Source: Caulobacter segnis ATCC 21756 (GTDB lineage: Bacteria; Pseudomonadota; Alphaproteobacteria; Caulobacterales; Caulobacteraceae). Taken from it: 64,000 bases of DNA. Below the pieces are notes generated by a model. The model did not search any database, was not told the origin of the DNA, and worked only from the letters and a program-made list of their open reading frames with translations. The translations under genes were made by a program, and so were the position numbers. The stretch lies in assembly GCF_000092285.1 (NCBI RefSeq), contig NC_014100.1, positions 2,604,001 through 2,668,000 of the forward strand. The letters are read 5' to 3'. Positions 1-8,200 of the stretch are shown piece after piece (the stretch's first letter is position 1; each line of letters opens with the position of its first letter).

Positions 1-42
1 GCCAACGCCGCCCTCAAAACCGAAAACTGGGAAGAGTTCTAA
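1..42 (+). CDS. Methyl-accepting chemotaxis protein, 3' end only
   Basis: Only the last 13 codons and the TAA stop are in the window. They end in Asn-Trp-Glu-Glu-Phe. A C-terminal NWxxF pentapeptide is the docking tail for the CheR methyltransferase (and CheB) on high-abundance chemoreceptors such as E. coli Tar and Tsr. The stop codon shares one base with the start of cheW (TAATG), which fits a translationally coupled chemoreceptor-cheW pair. The receptor's sensor domain lies outside the window, so its ligand cannot be judged. Confidence 0.75.
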   Translation, partial: ANAALKTENWEEF

Positions 43-497
43 TGACCGAGCCCGCAACCGCCGGCCAGCTAGAGTTGATTTCCTTTGAGATCGGCGGCCA
101 AGAGTTTTGCATCGACATCAGTGTCGTGCGGGAAATTCGCGGGTGGACCCCCGCCATGCCGATGCCCCAGATGCCGGAGTACATCCGCGGCGTCATCAAT
201 CTGCGTGGGGTGGTGATGGCGGTGCTCGATCTGCGAAACCGCCTGGGCCTTGGCCGTACGGAACCTTCGTCGCGAAACGTCATCGTCGTCGTCCAACTCC
301 ACGACCAGATGGTCGGCCTGCTGGTCGACGCGGTTCAGGAGACCTTCATGGTCGACGCCGAGCGTCTGCAATCCCCACCGGCCATGGACGCGACCGTCGA
401 TATGTTCATCGACGCGATCATCCCGCTTGAGGGGCGGATGCTCAGCCGCCTGGTGGTGAGCGCGTTGATGCCTGGCGGCGTGGCGCTGGCGGCTTAG
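42..497 (+). CDS. cheW: Chemotaxis coupling protein CheW
   Basis: The 151-residue product has the usual length of a stand-alone CheW, the adaptor that links chemoreceptors to the CheA kinase in the polar signalling array. The N-terminal beta-strand segment (about residues 10-30) and the region around residues 50-65, with Gly-Val-Ile-Asn-Leu-Arg-Gly followed by an Asp-Leu-Arg, match the conserved receptor- and CheA-binding core. Arg55 corresponds to the conserved arginine of that core. It overlaps the stop of the upstream chemoreceptor gene by one base, so it probably serves that receptor. There is no CheA or CheY in view. Cytoplasmic, soluble, no signal peptide. Confidence 0.93.
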   Translation: MTEPATAGQLELISFEIGGQEFCIDISVVREIRGWTPAMPMPQMPEYIRGVINLRGVVMAVLDLRNRLGLGRTEPSSRNVIVVVQLHDQMVGLLVDAVQETFMVDAERLQSPPAMDATVDMFIDAIIPLEGRMLSRLVVSALMPGGVALAA

Positions 498-539
498 CAG
501 GCCTGTGTTGCGGCCAGCCGAGACAACAAGGGCCTGCTA
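495..539. terminator. Bidirectional hairpin between convergent genes
   Basis: TAGCAGGCC (495-503) pairs perfectly with GGCCTGCTA (531-539). Inside it TGTTG (506-510) pairs with CAACA (524-528). The stem begins in the cheW stop codon and ends 8 bases before the stop of the opposing phytase-like gene. There is no good T-tract, so I read it as a shared termination or 3'-end structure rather than a classic intrinsic terminator. Confidence 0.5.
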
Positions 540-546
540 GGCGCGC

Positions 547-1599
547 CTAGCGGGCGATTAAAACAACGATCCGCCGCGGCTCCTCCGCGGCGAAGTTGTC
601 GTCGGCGAAGAGCGCCAGCGTTCGCTTGCCGCCGATGAACGGTCCCCAGGCCATCGCCTCGAAATTCGCCGCGCCGCCGGGCAGCCGGTCGAAGTTGACG
701 ATCAGCCGCTTGGCCAAGACCCGAACCGGTTCCTCGACCAGATCGCGACGCCCGACGACATTCTCCCCCGTGGCGACGTCGACCAGATAGAGCCTGCAGT
801 GATAGGCGAAGCGTCCTTCGGCGACCTCGACGCCAGAGCGCTCGAGCACCAGAAGCCGGCGCGCATCGAGCGCCAGGATATCGCTGACGCCATTGTCGCC
901 TCGCCGGGCGGGCGCGGCCTGGATCGGGTCGAGGCGGTAAGCGTACTGAGCCTGGAGGCGTCCGGCGCGATCCAAGCGGGAGATCCGAGTGACGCCGCCG
1001 CGCGCGACCGTGCTGACCGCGCCGTCCTCGATCAACGGCGCCTCCATGGCCAGCCACATCCACCGGCCGCCTGGGGAAAAGCTCACGCCCTCGAAGGTCA
1101 GGTTCGGCCGCGCGCCCGAGGCCTTGGTCGGATCGAAGCGGAAGGCCGACGGCGCGCTCAGGTCGCCGGCCCAGCGGCCATCGCGATTCATGCGACGCAG
1201 AGACGGGTCAAATCCCCTCGCCTCGTCCCCCTCGCTGCTCCAGACGAGCTCTCCGGTCCTAGGATCGATGCGCAGCGCCTCGGCGTCCGCGCGCTCGCCG
1301 GATGCGCTCTGCGTGGCGGGAAAGGTCGAGCCATCGGGTCGGCGCAGAGGAACCTGTCGCGTCAGCCGCAAGCCCCTCACCGCGCGCGCGTCATAGTCGA
1401 GACGGCCGACGAAGAACCGCGCCGGCGCCTTGTCCGACCGATCGTCGGAGATCATCAGCCAATCGCCGGTTCGCGGGTCGTAGTCGGCGCCCGAAACGCC
1501 GCCGAACGGCGCGCCGTCGACGTTCAGGCCATTGGGAAGATCAATCGTTCCGATCAGCTTGAGCGCCAGCGCGAGGCCAAGGACGGCGCCAAGGTTCAT
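547..1599 (-). CDS. Esterase-like protein of the phytase-like beta-propeller family
   Basis: The 350-residue product resembles the esterase-like activity of phytase group (phytase-like domain), proteins thought to hydrolyse phosphoester or ester bonds outside the cytoplasm. The early Gly-Gly-Val-Ser-Gly-Ala-Asp-Tyr-Asp-Pro motif and a later Glu-Gly-Val-Ser-Phe-Ser-Pro repeat are typical propeller strands, and the length fits. The short hydrophobic N-terminus (residues 3-17) may be a signal peptide. The start was chosen at 1599 because that ATG overlaps the TGA of lacI (ATGA), implying translational coupling; the open frame continues further upstream but only through lacI in another frame. The substrate is unknown. 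Linkage to a nucleoside regulon suggests, by inference only, action on nucleotides or related phosphoesters. Confidence 0.72.
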   Translation of the reverse strand: MNLGAVLGLALALKLIGTIDLPNGLNVDGAPFGGVSGADYDPRTGDWLMISDDRSDKAPARFFVGRLDYDARAVRGLRLTRQVPLRRPDGSTFPATQSASGERADAEALRIDPRTGELVWSSEGDEARGFDPSLRRMNRDGRWAGDLSAPSAFRFDPTKASGARPNLTFEGVSFSPGGRWMWLAMEAPLIEDGAVSTVARGGVTRISRLDRAGRLQAQYAYRLDPIQAAPARRGDNGVSDILALDARRLLVLERSGVEVAEGRFAYHCRLYLVDVATGENVVGRRDLVEEPVRVLAKRLIVNFDRLPGGAANFEAMAWGPFIGGKRTLALFADDNFAAEEPRRIVVLIAR

Positions 1600-2627
1600 T
1601 TCAGGACGCGGACCGAAGCGCGCTCGATCAACTCGACATTGAACACGATCCGGCGACGCGGCTCGCCTGGCGCGCCCATGCGACGGACCAGGGTCTCGAC
1701 GGCGGCGGACGCCATGTCCTCGACCGGCATGTCGATCGTGGTCAAGGGCGGCGTATGCAGTTGGGCCCAAGGGATGTCGTCGAAGCCGATCACCGAGACA
1801 TCGCCGGGGACGGAAAGACCCAGGGCGCCGATATGGCGCATGGCGCCGATGGTGATCAGGTCCGCGCCCGCGATCACCGCCGTCGCCTCGCGGCTTTCCA
1901 AGGCTCTGGCGACCGAGGGTTCAAGATCCAGCGAGAAGGCGTTGTGGACATGCCAGACGAGGTTGGCGCGCTCCCGGACGACGGCGATCGCGCCCTCGGC
2001 GCGCTGGCGGGCGCTGGAGGCGGCGTGAGGTCCCGAAATGACCCCGATATTGACGTGCCCAGCGGCGATCAGGTGTTCGGCGGCCAGACGCCCGCCCTCG
2101 GCGTAGTCGGCCTGGATCACGTCGTAGCCGGGCAGGTTGCGGTCCAGCACCACGGTGGGCACGCCCTCGATCAGCTTGCCCACGGGACCATCGTCGGCGA
2201 TCGGGAACCAGATCACCCCGTCCACGCCGTGGTCGATCAGCAGGTTCACCGCCCGCTGCTCGGCCTCGTCGGAACCTTCGGTATCGGTCAGGAACACGCT
2301 GTAGCCGTGCGCCCGCGCGGCCTGGATCACGCCCTGCGCCAGGCTTGGGAAGAAGGGATTGGTCAGGTCGGGCAGGATCAGCCCTATCGCGCCGGTCTTG
2401 CCCGTCTTCATCGCCTTGGCGCTCTGATTTGGCCGATAGCCCAGCTCGGCGGCGACCTTCAGGACATGCTCGCGGGTGGTCTCGCCGACCGAGCCCGCGC
2501 CGTTGATCGCGTAGGAGGCGCTGGCCAGGGAAACCCCGGCCGCCTTGGCCACCTCTTTCAGGGTCGCCCGCCGCCCCAACGCGGACTTGGACGACGGATC
2601 GTTAGGCGGCGGATCGGATTTGGCCAT
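1596..2627 (-). CDS. LacI-family transcriptional repressor of the nucleoside locus
   Basis: The 343-residue protein has an N-terminal LacI helix-turn-helix (about residues 21-45, with Thr-Leu-Lys-Glu-Val-Ala-Lys-Ala-Ala-Gly-Val-Ser), the hinge segment Gly-Tyr-Arg-Pro-Asn, and a periplasmic-binding-protein-like effector domain starting at Ile-Gly-Leu-Ile-Leu-Pro-Asp. ATG at 2627 was preferred because it has an upstream GGAA; an in-frame GTG at 2651 has no ribosome-binding site. It is followed by the phytase-like gene with an ATGA overlap. A TGAAAGCTTTCA palindrome lies 28 bases upstream of the start, and matching palindromes precede the receptor, permease and kinase/hydrolase genes nearby. It therefore probably represses the whole 0.5-9.1 kb locus and itself. 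The inducer is not visible; nucleosides or their breakdown products are the likely class. Confidence 0.9.
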   Translation of the reverse strand: MAKSDPPPNDPSSKSALGRRATLKEVAKAAGVSLASASYAINGAGSVGETTREHVLKVAAELGYRPNQSAKAMKTGKTGAIGLILPDLTNPFFPSLAQGVIQAARAHGYSVFLTDTEGSDEAEQRAVNLLIDHGVDGVIWFPIADDGPVGKLIEGVPTVVLDRNLPGYDVIQADYAEGGRLAAEHLIAAGHVNIGVISGPHAASSARQRAEGAIAVVRERANLVWHVHNAFSLDLEPSVARALESREATAVIAGADLITIGAMRHIGALGLSVPGDVSVIGFDDIPWAQLHTPPLTTIDMPVEDMASAAVETLVRRMGAPGEPRRRIVFNVELIERASVRVLK

Positions 2628-2655
2628 GCGTGGATTCCGTGGTGTGGCCACGAGG

Positions 2656-2667
2656 TGAAAGCTTTCA
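2656..2667. promoter_or_regulatory. LacI-type operator, variant centre, upstream of lacI
   Basis: TGAAAGCTTTCA is a perfect 12-base palindrome 28 bases upstream of the chosen lacI start. It differs from the three TGAAACGTTTCA copies in the locus only by a GC rather than CG centre. Probable autoregulatory site. Confidence 0.6.
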
Positions 2668-2690
2668 GGGCGGGCGTCAAGAACGGGATT

Positions 2691-2715
2691 GGGGCGGGTC
2701 GCAACAACCCGCCCC
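2691..2715 (-). terminator. Hairpin downstream of the TonB receptor gene
   Basis: GGGGCGGGT (2691-2699) pairs with ACCCGCCCC (2707-2715) around a 7-base loop, 42 bases past the stop of the receptor gene read on the minus strand. The following T-tract is weak. It probably ends the receptor transcript before the lacI promoter. Confidence 0.5.
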
Positions 2716-2757
2716 GCGAAGGACGCCGCAAGGGGTGGGAGGCGCCCCGCGTCCGGG

Positions 2758-5130
2758 TCAGAACCGCGCGCGCACCGACAGGGTGTAGGTGCGCGGCGCG
2801 CCGACGAAGTAGCGGTCCAGCGTGCGGTTGTTCGGGGTCGCGGCGGTGTAGCCGAACTCCGGCTGGGTGGCGGTCGAGCCGCTCACCGCGCCGATGTACG
2901 CCTCGTCGAACAGGTTATCGACGTTGAACTGGAAGCGCAGATCGGGAAGCCCGCCCCCTGCCCCTTTGGCGCGCTTGAGGTCATAGGTCGCCGTCAGCCC
3001 CACCAGGGTATAGCCGTCGATCGTCTCCACGCCGATCTCCTGGAAGGTGGTCGGGACCACGATGTGTCCGCCGACGCGGTCGCCGACATAGCGGACGTTG
3101 GCGTCGATCTTCAGCCCTTCCAGCGGCTTCCAGCCGACCTGGGCGAAGGCGCTGTTCTTGGGGATGTCGCGCACGTCCGCGCCGCCGATCACCGCCACGG
3201 CGGCCAGCGCCTTGCGCGCCGCGCTGCCTACGGCCGGATTGTCGTGCTTGGCGTCCTGGCGCGAATAGGAGCCGTAGAGATCGAAGGCGCCGAAGTCGTA
3301 GTAGCCGGTCAGCTCGACGCCCTTGGTCTTGATCCCGGCGATGTTGACCGCCTTGGTCGCCACGTTGCCGCGGACGACCTCATCTGGGTCCAGCGCGGCG
3401 GTCGGATCGCGGGGCACGATGCCGACATTGTTCTTCAGCGACACGTCATAAGCCTGGATCGAGAAGGCCATGTTCGGCTTCACGTAGCGCAGGCCCAGAT
3501 CGACGTTCTCGGTGGCCACGGGGTCGAGGTCCTTGGGGCTGATCACCGCCGTCGAGCCCAGGAAGGCGTCTTCGGGGATGCCCGCGAAGTTCTTGGCGTA
3601 GCCGCCGAACAGCTCCCAAGCGTCGGCCAGCTGGAAGGTCGCGCCGAGCTTGGGGTTGATGTCAGAGTGCTGCGAGAACTTGACGTTGGCCCGGTACTCC
3701 AGCGGCGACTTGGCGTCGTATTTGACGTTGTACCAGGTCACGCCCAGATCGACCTTCAGCCGGTCGTCGAAGGCGCGGATCTCGTCCTGGGCGTACAGCA
3801 TGGTCGTCTCGACGGAGGCCGACCGCTCGTACTCGACATAGTTCAGTTTCGAGCGATCGTAGGCGACGCCCTGGGCGGAGTTGAGGATCGGATAGAAGTT
3901 GCGCTTCTCGGTGGAGTCGCCGCCCTCCCACCAGCCGCCGAAGCGCAGGGCGTGGGCGCCGAAGCGGGCCTTCAGCTCACCGGTGACGCCGTAGCGCTCA
4001 CGGTCGCGCGGCGTGACGCGCATGTCGGCCGGACCGCCCAGGAGGTTGCTGTTGCGCAAGGTGGTCAGGGTCGGCCGCACCGCCCCGCCATTGGCGTTGT
4101 AGCCCGTGACCGCGCGCGGATCGCCACCGGTCAGAACGCGCTGGCGATCCTGGTAGCGAAACGACTCACCCTTCAATGACTGGTAGTAGGGATTGACGTC
4201 CAGGCTCAGCGCGTCGCTCAGCACCATGTGGCTATTGGCGTAGGTCAGCCAGTCCTTGCGCCAGCCGCCCAGCGCGCCGCCGAAATCGACGTCCTTGGCG
4301 GGAATTCCGGTGATCGCGTCCAAGGCTCGGTCGCTGTGCGGCGACGCCTCGAACTCGCCCTTGGTGACGATGTTGAAGTCGTTGTCGGTCTGGTCGTTGT
4401 ACGAGACCCGGGCCTTCAGGAACGAGCCATTGTCGAAGGCCTTCACGACCTTCAGCTCATAGTGATCGCGTTCCGAACCGCGGCTCTCGCGTCCGGCCCA
4501 GACGTCGTTTTCCTGGTGCGAATAGGTCAGGTAGCCCGACAAGCCCGGCGCGATCTCGCCGCTGTCGACGCGGCCATAGATCCGGCGGAAATCGAACGAG
4601 CCGACGCCCGCCTCAACCGTCGCGCCGAAATCCTTGCGCGGCGCGTCGGTGACGAAGTCGATGAAGCCGCCCAGGGCGAAGCGGGACGGCGCGCCGATGT
4701 CGCCGGCGCTCTGCGAAACGGTGATCTTGCCGACATTGCTGCTTTCGATGAAGCGCTGCGGCGGCGAGCCGCCGTTGAAGCGGCTGTCGCCGGTCGGGAT
4801 TCCGTCCAGGGTCAGGCCGATCTGCTCGTCGCTGAGGCCGCGCATGTAGATCTCGAACGAGAAGCTGCCGCCGCGCGCGTCGCCGGTCGAGACCTGCACG
4901 CCCGGGACCTTGACGAGGGCCTGGGTGATCTCCGCGCCCAGCGGGCGCTCCTGGATATCCTCGGCGCCGATCGTGAAGGTGGCGCGGGTCAGACCCGAGC
5001 CGAAGCGCTCGGCGGTGACCACCACCTCATCGATGGTGTCGGCGCCCGCCGACGCCGGGGTCTGGGCCAGGGCGGGCGCGGCCATGATCAGGCTCAGCGC
5101 GCTCGAAACCAGCAGGGTGGACATCCTCAT
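2758..5130 (-). CDS. TonB-dependent outer-membrane receptor of the nucleoside regulon
   Basis: The 790-residue protein starts with a signal peptide ending near Ala-Leu-Ala-Gln. A TonB-box-like stretch (Asp-Glu-Val-Val-Val-Thr-Ala), a plug domain and a long beta-barrel follow, with C-terminal Arg-Ala-Arg-Phe ending in the aromatic residue needed for barrel assembly. ATG at 5130 has a GAGGGGG ribosome-binding site; the in-frame TTG at 5136 was not used. A TGAAACGTTTCA operator sits 52 bases upstream. The divergent neighbour is a NupC-type permease with its own copy of the operator. The most economical reading is that it imports nucleosides, nucleotides or oligonucleotide fragments across the outer membrane. 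The substrate is inferred from context, not from the sequence of the receptor. Confidence 0.87.
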   Translation of the reverse strand: MRMSTLLVSSALSLIMAAPALAQTPASAGADTIDEVVVTAERFGSGLTRATFTIGAEDIQERPLGAEITQALVKVPGVQVSTGDARGGSFSFEIYMRGLSDEQIGLTLDGIPTGDSRFNGGSPPQRFIESSNVGKITVSQSAGDIGAPSRFALGGFIDFVTDAPRKDFGATVEAGVGSFDFRRIYGRVDSGEIAPGLSGYLTYSHQENDVWAGRESRGSERDHYELKVVKAFDNGSFLKARVSYNDQTDNDFNIVTKGEFEASPHSDRALDAITGIPAKDVDFGGALGGWRKDWLTYANSHMVLSDALSLDVNPYYQSLKGESFRYQDRQRVLTGGDPRAVTGYNANGGAVRPTLTTLRNSNLLGGPADMRVTPRDRERYGVTGELKARFGAHALRFGGWWEGGDSTEKRNFYPILNSAQGVAYDRSKLNYVEYERSASVETTMLYAQDEIRAFDDRLKVDLGVTWYNVKYDAKSPLEYRANVKFSQHSDINPKLGATFQLADAWELFGGYAKNFAGIPEDAFLGSTAVISPKDLDPVATENVDLGLRYVKPNMAFSIQAYDVSLKNNVGIVPRDPTAALDPDEVVRGNVATKAVNIAGIKTKGVELTGYYDFGAFDLYGSYSRQDAKHDNPAVGSAARKALAAVAVIGGADVRDIPKNSAFAQVGWKPLEGLKIDANVRYVGDRVGGHIVVPTTFQEIGVETIDGYTLVGLTATYDLKRAKGAGGGLPDLRFQFNVDNLFDEAYIGAVSGSTATQPEFGYTAATPNNRTLDRYFVGAPRTYTLSVRARF

Positions 5131-5181
5131 ACTCAAAGCCCCCTCAAGGCGAACCGCGTCAACGGCGTCGGAACGAATTAG

Positions 5182-5193
5182 TGAAACGTTTCA
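5182..5193. promoter_or_regulatory. LacI-type operator for the TonB receptor
   Basis: Perfect palindrome TGAAACGTTTCA, 52 bases upstream of the receptor start at 5130. It is identical to the sites at 5362 and 7498. The central CG is the form typical of LacI-family operators. Confidence 0.75.
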
Positions 5194-5361
5194 TATCCAA
5201 TTTCAATGACAGTTTCATCACGAGCGAAAGCCGCCTTTGGCCTGCTCGTTCTGGCGTCAATCCTTGAGAATATGAACTTTTCTCGCGCAGGTCGGCCTTC
5301 GAGAAGGATCTCTGAGGATCTGCCGGACGGAGCATTTATGCCCGACACGGGACTATTTCAT

Positions 5362-5373
5362 TGAAACGTTTCA
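5362..5373. promoter_or_regulatory. LacI-type operator for the NupC-like gene
   Basis: Perfect palindrome TGAAACGTTTCA, 35 bases upstream of the permease start at 5409. With the copy at 5182 it brackets the shared divergent promoter region, the two centres being 180 bases apart. Confidence 0.75.
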
Positions 5374-5408
5374 CCCTATAGGATCGCAACGCACCGGTCG
5401 GAGGGCAC

Positions 5409-6661
5409 ATGGCGGACAACGAAACCGCGCGGGCGCTGTTGGGCGTCGTGGCGTTCCTAGGCCTGGGCTGGCTGCTGTCGGAGAACAAGCGCGCGCCGCC
5501 GTGGCGCGCCGTCTTCGTCGGCCTGGCCTGCCAGGTCGGCCTCGCGCTGCTGCTGACCAAGGTTCCCGCCGTCACCGCCGCCTTCGCCGCCGCGACTCGC
5601 GCGGTCGACGCGCTGCAGGCCGCGTCCAGGGCCGGCTCCAGCTTCATGTTCGGCTATCTGGGCGGCGGACGGACCCCGTTCAGCATGGCCGACCCCAGCG
5701 CCGCCTTCATCTTCGCCTTCCAGGCCCTGCCCGCCATCCTGCTGGTCGGAGCCTTGTCGGCCCTGCTCTGGCACTGGCGGGTGCTGATCGTGATCGTCCG
5801 CGCGGCCGCCTGGGCCTTCGGCAAGCTGTTCGGCGTCAGCGCCCGGTCGGCGTCTCGACCTCGGCCTGCGTGTTCCTGGGGATGGTCGAGGCGCCGCTGC
5901 TGATCAAGCCGTTCCTGCCGCGCCTGACCCGCGCCGAGATCTTCATCATCATGGTCGATGGCCTGTCGGTGATCGGCGGCTCGATGATGATCGTCCTGGG
6001 CTCGCTGATCTCGGCCAAGGTGCCGAACGCCTTCAGCCACCTGCTGATCGCCTCGCTGATCAGCACCCCGATGGCGATCGGCATGGCCCGCCTGATCATT
6101 CCGGGCGAAGCCAGCGCGGCGCACGAGCCGATCGTCCTTGCCAGCCCCTATCGCAGCAGTCTGGAGGCCCTGACGTTCGGCACGCTGGACGCGGTGAAGA
6201 TGGTGCTGAACATCGCCGGCCTGCTGATCGTCTTCGTCGGGCTGATCGCCCTGATCAACATGGGTCTGGCCGCCCTGCCTCATGCCGGCGCGCCCATGAC
6301 CCTCGGCGCGATCCTGGGCTGGCTGCTGACCCCGATCGTCTGGCTGACCGGCGCGCCCCTGCCCGACCTGCAGACCGTCGGCGCGATCCTGGGGACCAAG
6401 GTCGCCGCCAACGAGGTCGTCGCCTACAGCGACATGATGGCCCTTCCGCCGAGGGCGCTCAGCGACAAGAGCCTTCTGATCCTGACCTACGCCTTGGGCA
6501 GCTTCGGCAATGTCGGCAGCGTGGCGATCCTGATCGGCAGCCTGTCGGCCATGGCCCCCGACAAGGTCGGCGAAGTGGTCGAGTTGGGCTTCAAGGCTCT
6601 GGCGGCGGCCTTCCTCACCATCTGCATGACCGCCACGATCATGGGGCTGATCGGCGCCTGA
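5409..6661 (+). pseudogene. nupC: NupC-type concentrative nucleoside transporter, frameshifted
   Basis: The reading frame from ATG 5409 (GGAGG ribosome-binding site) encodes membrane helices and the CNT motif Phe-Met-Phe-Gly-Tyr-Leu-Gly-Gly up to residue 144. The family sequence then continues one base out of register, with Gly-Val-Ser-Thr-Ser-Ala-Cys-Val-Phe-Leu-Gly-Met-Val-Glu-Ala-Pro and on to Gly-Leu-Ile-Gly-Ala at 6661. One missing G near 5841 (AGC-GCC-CGG where AGC-GGC-CCG is expected) explains it; restoring it gives a 417-residue protein, the normal CNT length. Intact, it would be a proton- or sodium-driven inner-membrane nucleoside symporter. As written, translation ends early after residue 164. 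It is either a recent inactivation or a sequencing or assembly error. Its 3' end overlaps the convergent kinase gene by 23 bases. Confidence 0.85.
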
Positions 6662-7469
6662 GCAAGGCTTCGGCCGCCGCGACGCCGGCCTGCGCGGCCT
6701 CGCGTGGCGATCCGCCGGCGACGAGGACCGCCAGCGCTCCGCCCGCGAAGGTGTCGCCCGCGCCCGTGGCGTCCGCGACGGCCAGAGGCGCGACCGGAAG
6801 GTCGAACGTCTCCCCGCCCGCCTCGACGCGGACGCCCTCCGCGCCGCGCGTCTCGAACAGGACCTGACCGCTGGGTCGCGCGCCCTGGCGGCCGGCTTCC
6901 AGTCCCGCGCGCTCCCCGGCGTTGCAGAAGATCACGTCCGCTCGATCCGCTAGGCGCGCCGCCAAGTCCGCTGGGAAACAGGCCGGGTCGTCCTTGATGA
7001 TCCAGGCCAGTCGGCCCGCGGCCGGGAACGCGTCCAGCAGGCGGCTCAGAATTTCGGGCGGCCCAGCGGCGATCACCAGCCAAGGCGCGGCGGCGGCGAG
7101 GCGCGCCTGCGCGGGAGCCAACGCCGCGGGGCCCGGCCGCAGCAGGCATCCATAACTTCCATCGGCCTGGTAGATCAGCAGGCACCGCGTGGACGACGCC
7201 GAGTTCAGCCTCGCCACGCCGTCCGAAAGGACGCCCGCCTCGCGGCAAGCGGCCAGATAGGCGTCGCCGTCGGCGTCGTCTCCGACCCAGGTCAAGGGCG
7301 CCGCCTCGATCCCCACCAAGGCCAAGGCCGCGCTGGCGTAGAGCGCCGCGCCGCCCGCGCGCGGCCAGGCCGCCTCGCGCATCAGCCGCGTCCCGCGCCC
7401 CATGAAGACGCCGTCGACCTGGATCACATAGTCCATCGTCGCGAAGCCCGCGACCACCACCGACGCCAT
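6639..7469 (-). CDS. PfkB-family sugar or nucleoside kinase
   Basis: The 276-residue product is a ribokinase-fold (PfkB) kinase. The signature Asp-Ala-Thr-Gly-Ala-Gly-Asp-Thr-Phe-Ala-Gly-Gly lies at about residues 233-244; its second Asp is the catalytic base and the Gly-Ala-Gly forms the anion hole. An N-terminal sheet with Arg-Ala-Gly-Gly-Ala-Ala-Leu matches the substrate-binding Gly-Gly region. It phosphorylates either ribose freed by the nearby nucleoside hydrolase or a nucleoside directly; the sequence does not decide. The start lies 28 bases from the operator at 7498-7509, which it shares with the divergent gene at 7550. Cytoplasmic. Confidence 0.82.
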   Translation of the reverse strand: MASVVVAGFATMDYVIQVDGVFMGRGTRLMREAAWPRAGGAALYASAALALVGIEAAPLTWVGDDADGDAYLAACREAGVLSDGVARLNSASSTRCLLIYQADGSYGCLLRPGPAALAPAQARLAAAAPWLVIAAGPPEILSRLLDAFPAAGRLAWIIKDDPACFPADLAARLADRADVIFCNAGERAGLEAGRQGARPSGQVLFETRGAEGVRVEAGGETFDLPVAPLAVADATGAGDTFAGGALAVLVAGGSPREAAQAGVAAAEALLRRRSAP

Positions 7470-7497
7470 TGCAGACTCCTCTCGCCGCCCGCTTGAC

Positions 7498-7509
7498 TGA
7501 AACGTTTCA
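7498..7509. promoter_or_regulatory. LacI-type operator between kinase and hydrolase operons
   Basis: Perfect palindrome TGAAACGTTTCA between the divergent genes starting at 7469 (minus) and 7550 (plus). A single repressor dimer here could control both. Confidence 0.75.
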
Positions 7510-7549
7510 CTTGTTAGTTTGCAAGGAGATTTTGCTTCCGGACGACCTT

Positions 7550-8200
7550 ATGCAGCCGCCTGTCTTCATCGCCTTCACCGGCGTCGATCGTCTCGATCTG
7601 CTGCCGGGAATGCGGCGGCTCTCGGCGCGCTATCCGATCGAGTGGGGCGTGCTGGTCGATCCCGAGCAGGAGGATAAGGCGCTATTCCCCGCCGCCCCGG
7701 TCCGCGAGGCCCTTCTGGAGGCTCGCGACCTGCGCTGGGCGGCGCATATCTGCGGCGCCGCGGCGCGGGCGATCGTGGCCGATCCGCTGACCGCGCCGCC
7801 GCCCCCGGCCGGCGTCCAGCGGGCTCAGGTCAATCACGGCTTCCAAGGCAGCGACGCGGCGCAGATCGCCGCAGCCCGCGACTACGGTCGCCGGCTGGGC
7901 GCGCGGACCGTGCTGCAATGTCAGGGCGACTTCCCAGGCGAGGCGGGCGTCGACTGGCTGTTCGACGTCTCGTTCGGCACGGGCGTGAAGCCCGACCGCT
8001 GGCCAGCCCCTCCCGCCCCTGAAGGCCCCTTCTGCGGCTATTCGGGCGGCATCGGCCCTGACACGGTCACCGAGATCCTGGCCCGCATCGCCGCGCCCGA
8101 CGGCGCGCTCTACTGGATCGACATGGAGTCGCGCGTGCGGACCGACGGCGCCTTCGACCTGGCCAAGTGCGAGGCGGTTTGCCGCGCGGTCTACGGATGA
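7550..8200 (+). CDS. Uncharacterised barrel-like protein in the nucleoside operon
   Basis: The 216-residue product is not one I can name. Its opening Val-Phe-Ile-Ala-Phe-Thr-Gly-Val-Asp strand, the repeated beta-alpha pattern and a late Tyr-Ser-Gly-Gly-Ile-Gly-Pro segment resemble small (beta/alpha)8 barrels such as the phosphoribosylanthranilate isomerase group, and a phosphate-binding role for that segment is possible. There is no signal peptide. ATG at 7550 is used; a longer frame reaches 7469 but runs through the operator, and an in-frame TTG at 7532 lies only 3 bases after an AAGGAG. The stop overlaps the start of the nucleoside hydrolase gene (ATGA). Co-transcription with that gene points to a step in ribose or base handling. 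Confidence 0.7.
   Translation: MQPPVFIAFTGVDRLDLLPGMRRLSARYPIEWGVLVDPEQEDKALFPAAPVREALLEARDLRWAAHICGAAARAIVADPLTAPPPPAGVQRAQVNHGFQGSDAAQIAAARDYGRRLGARTVLQCQGDFPGEAGVDWLFDVSFGTGVKPDRWPAPPAPEGPFCGYSGGIGPDTVTEILARIAAPDGALYWIDMESRVRTDGAFDLAKCEAVCRAVYG

Noticed and set aside
2689..4179. Long plus-strand open frame opposite the TonB receptor
   Set aside because: It is antisense to a well-supported receptor, its translation is Arg/Gly/Val-rich without domains, and such mirror frames are expected in high-G+C genes.
5838..5845. Programmed -1 frameshift in the NupC-like gene
   Set aside because: No slippery heptamer or downstream structure is apparent and CNT genes are not known to use recoding; mutation or sequence error is simpler.
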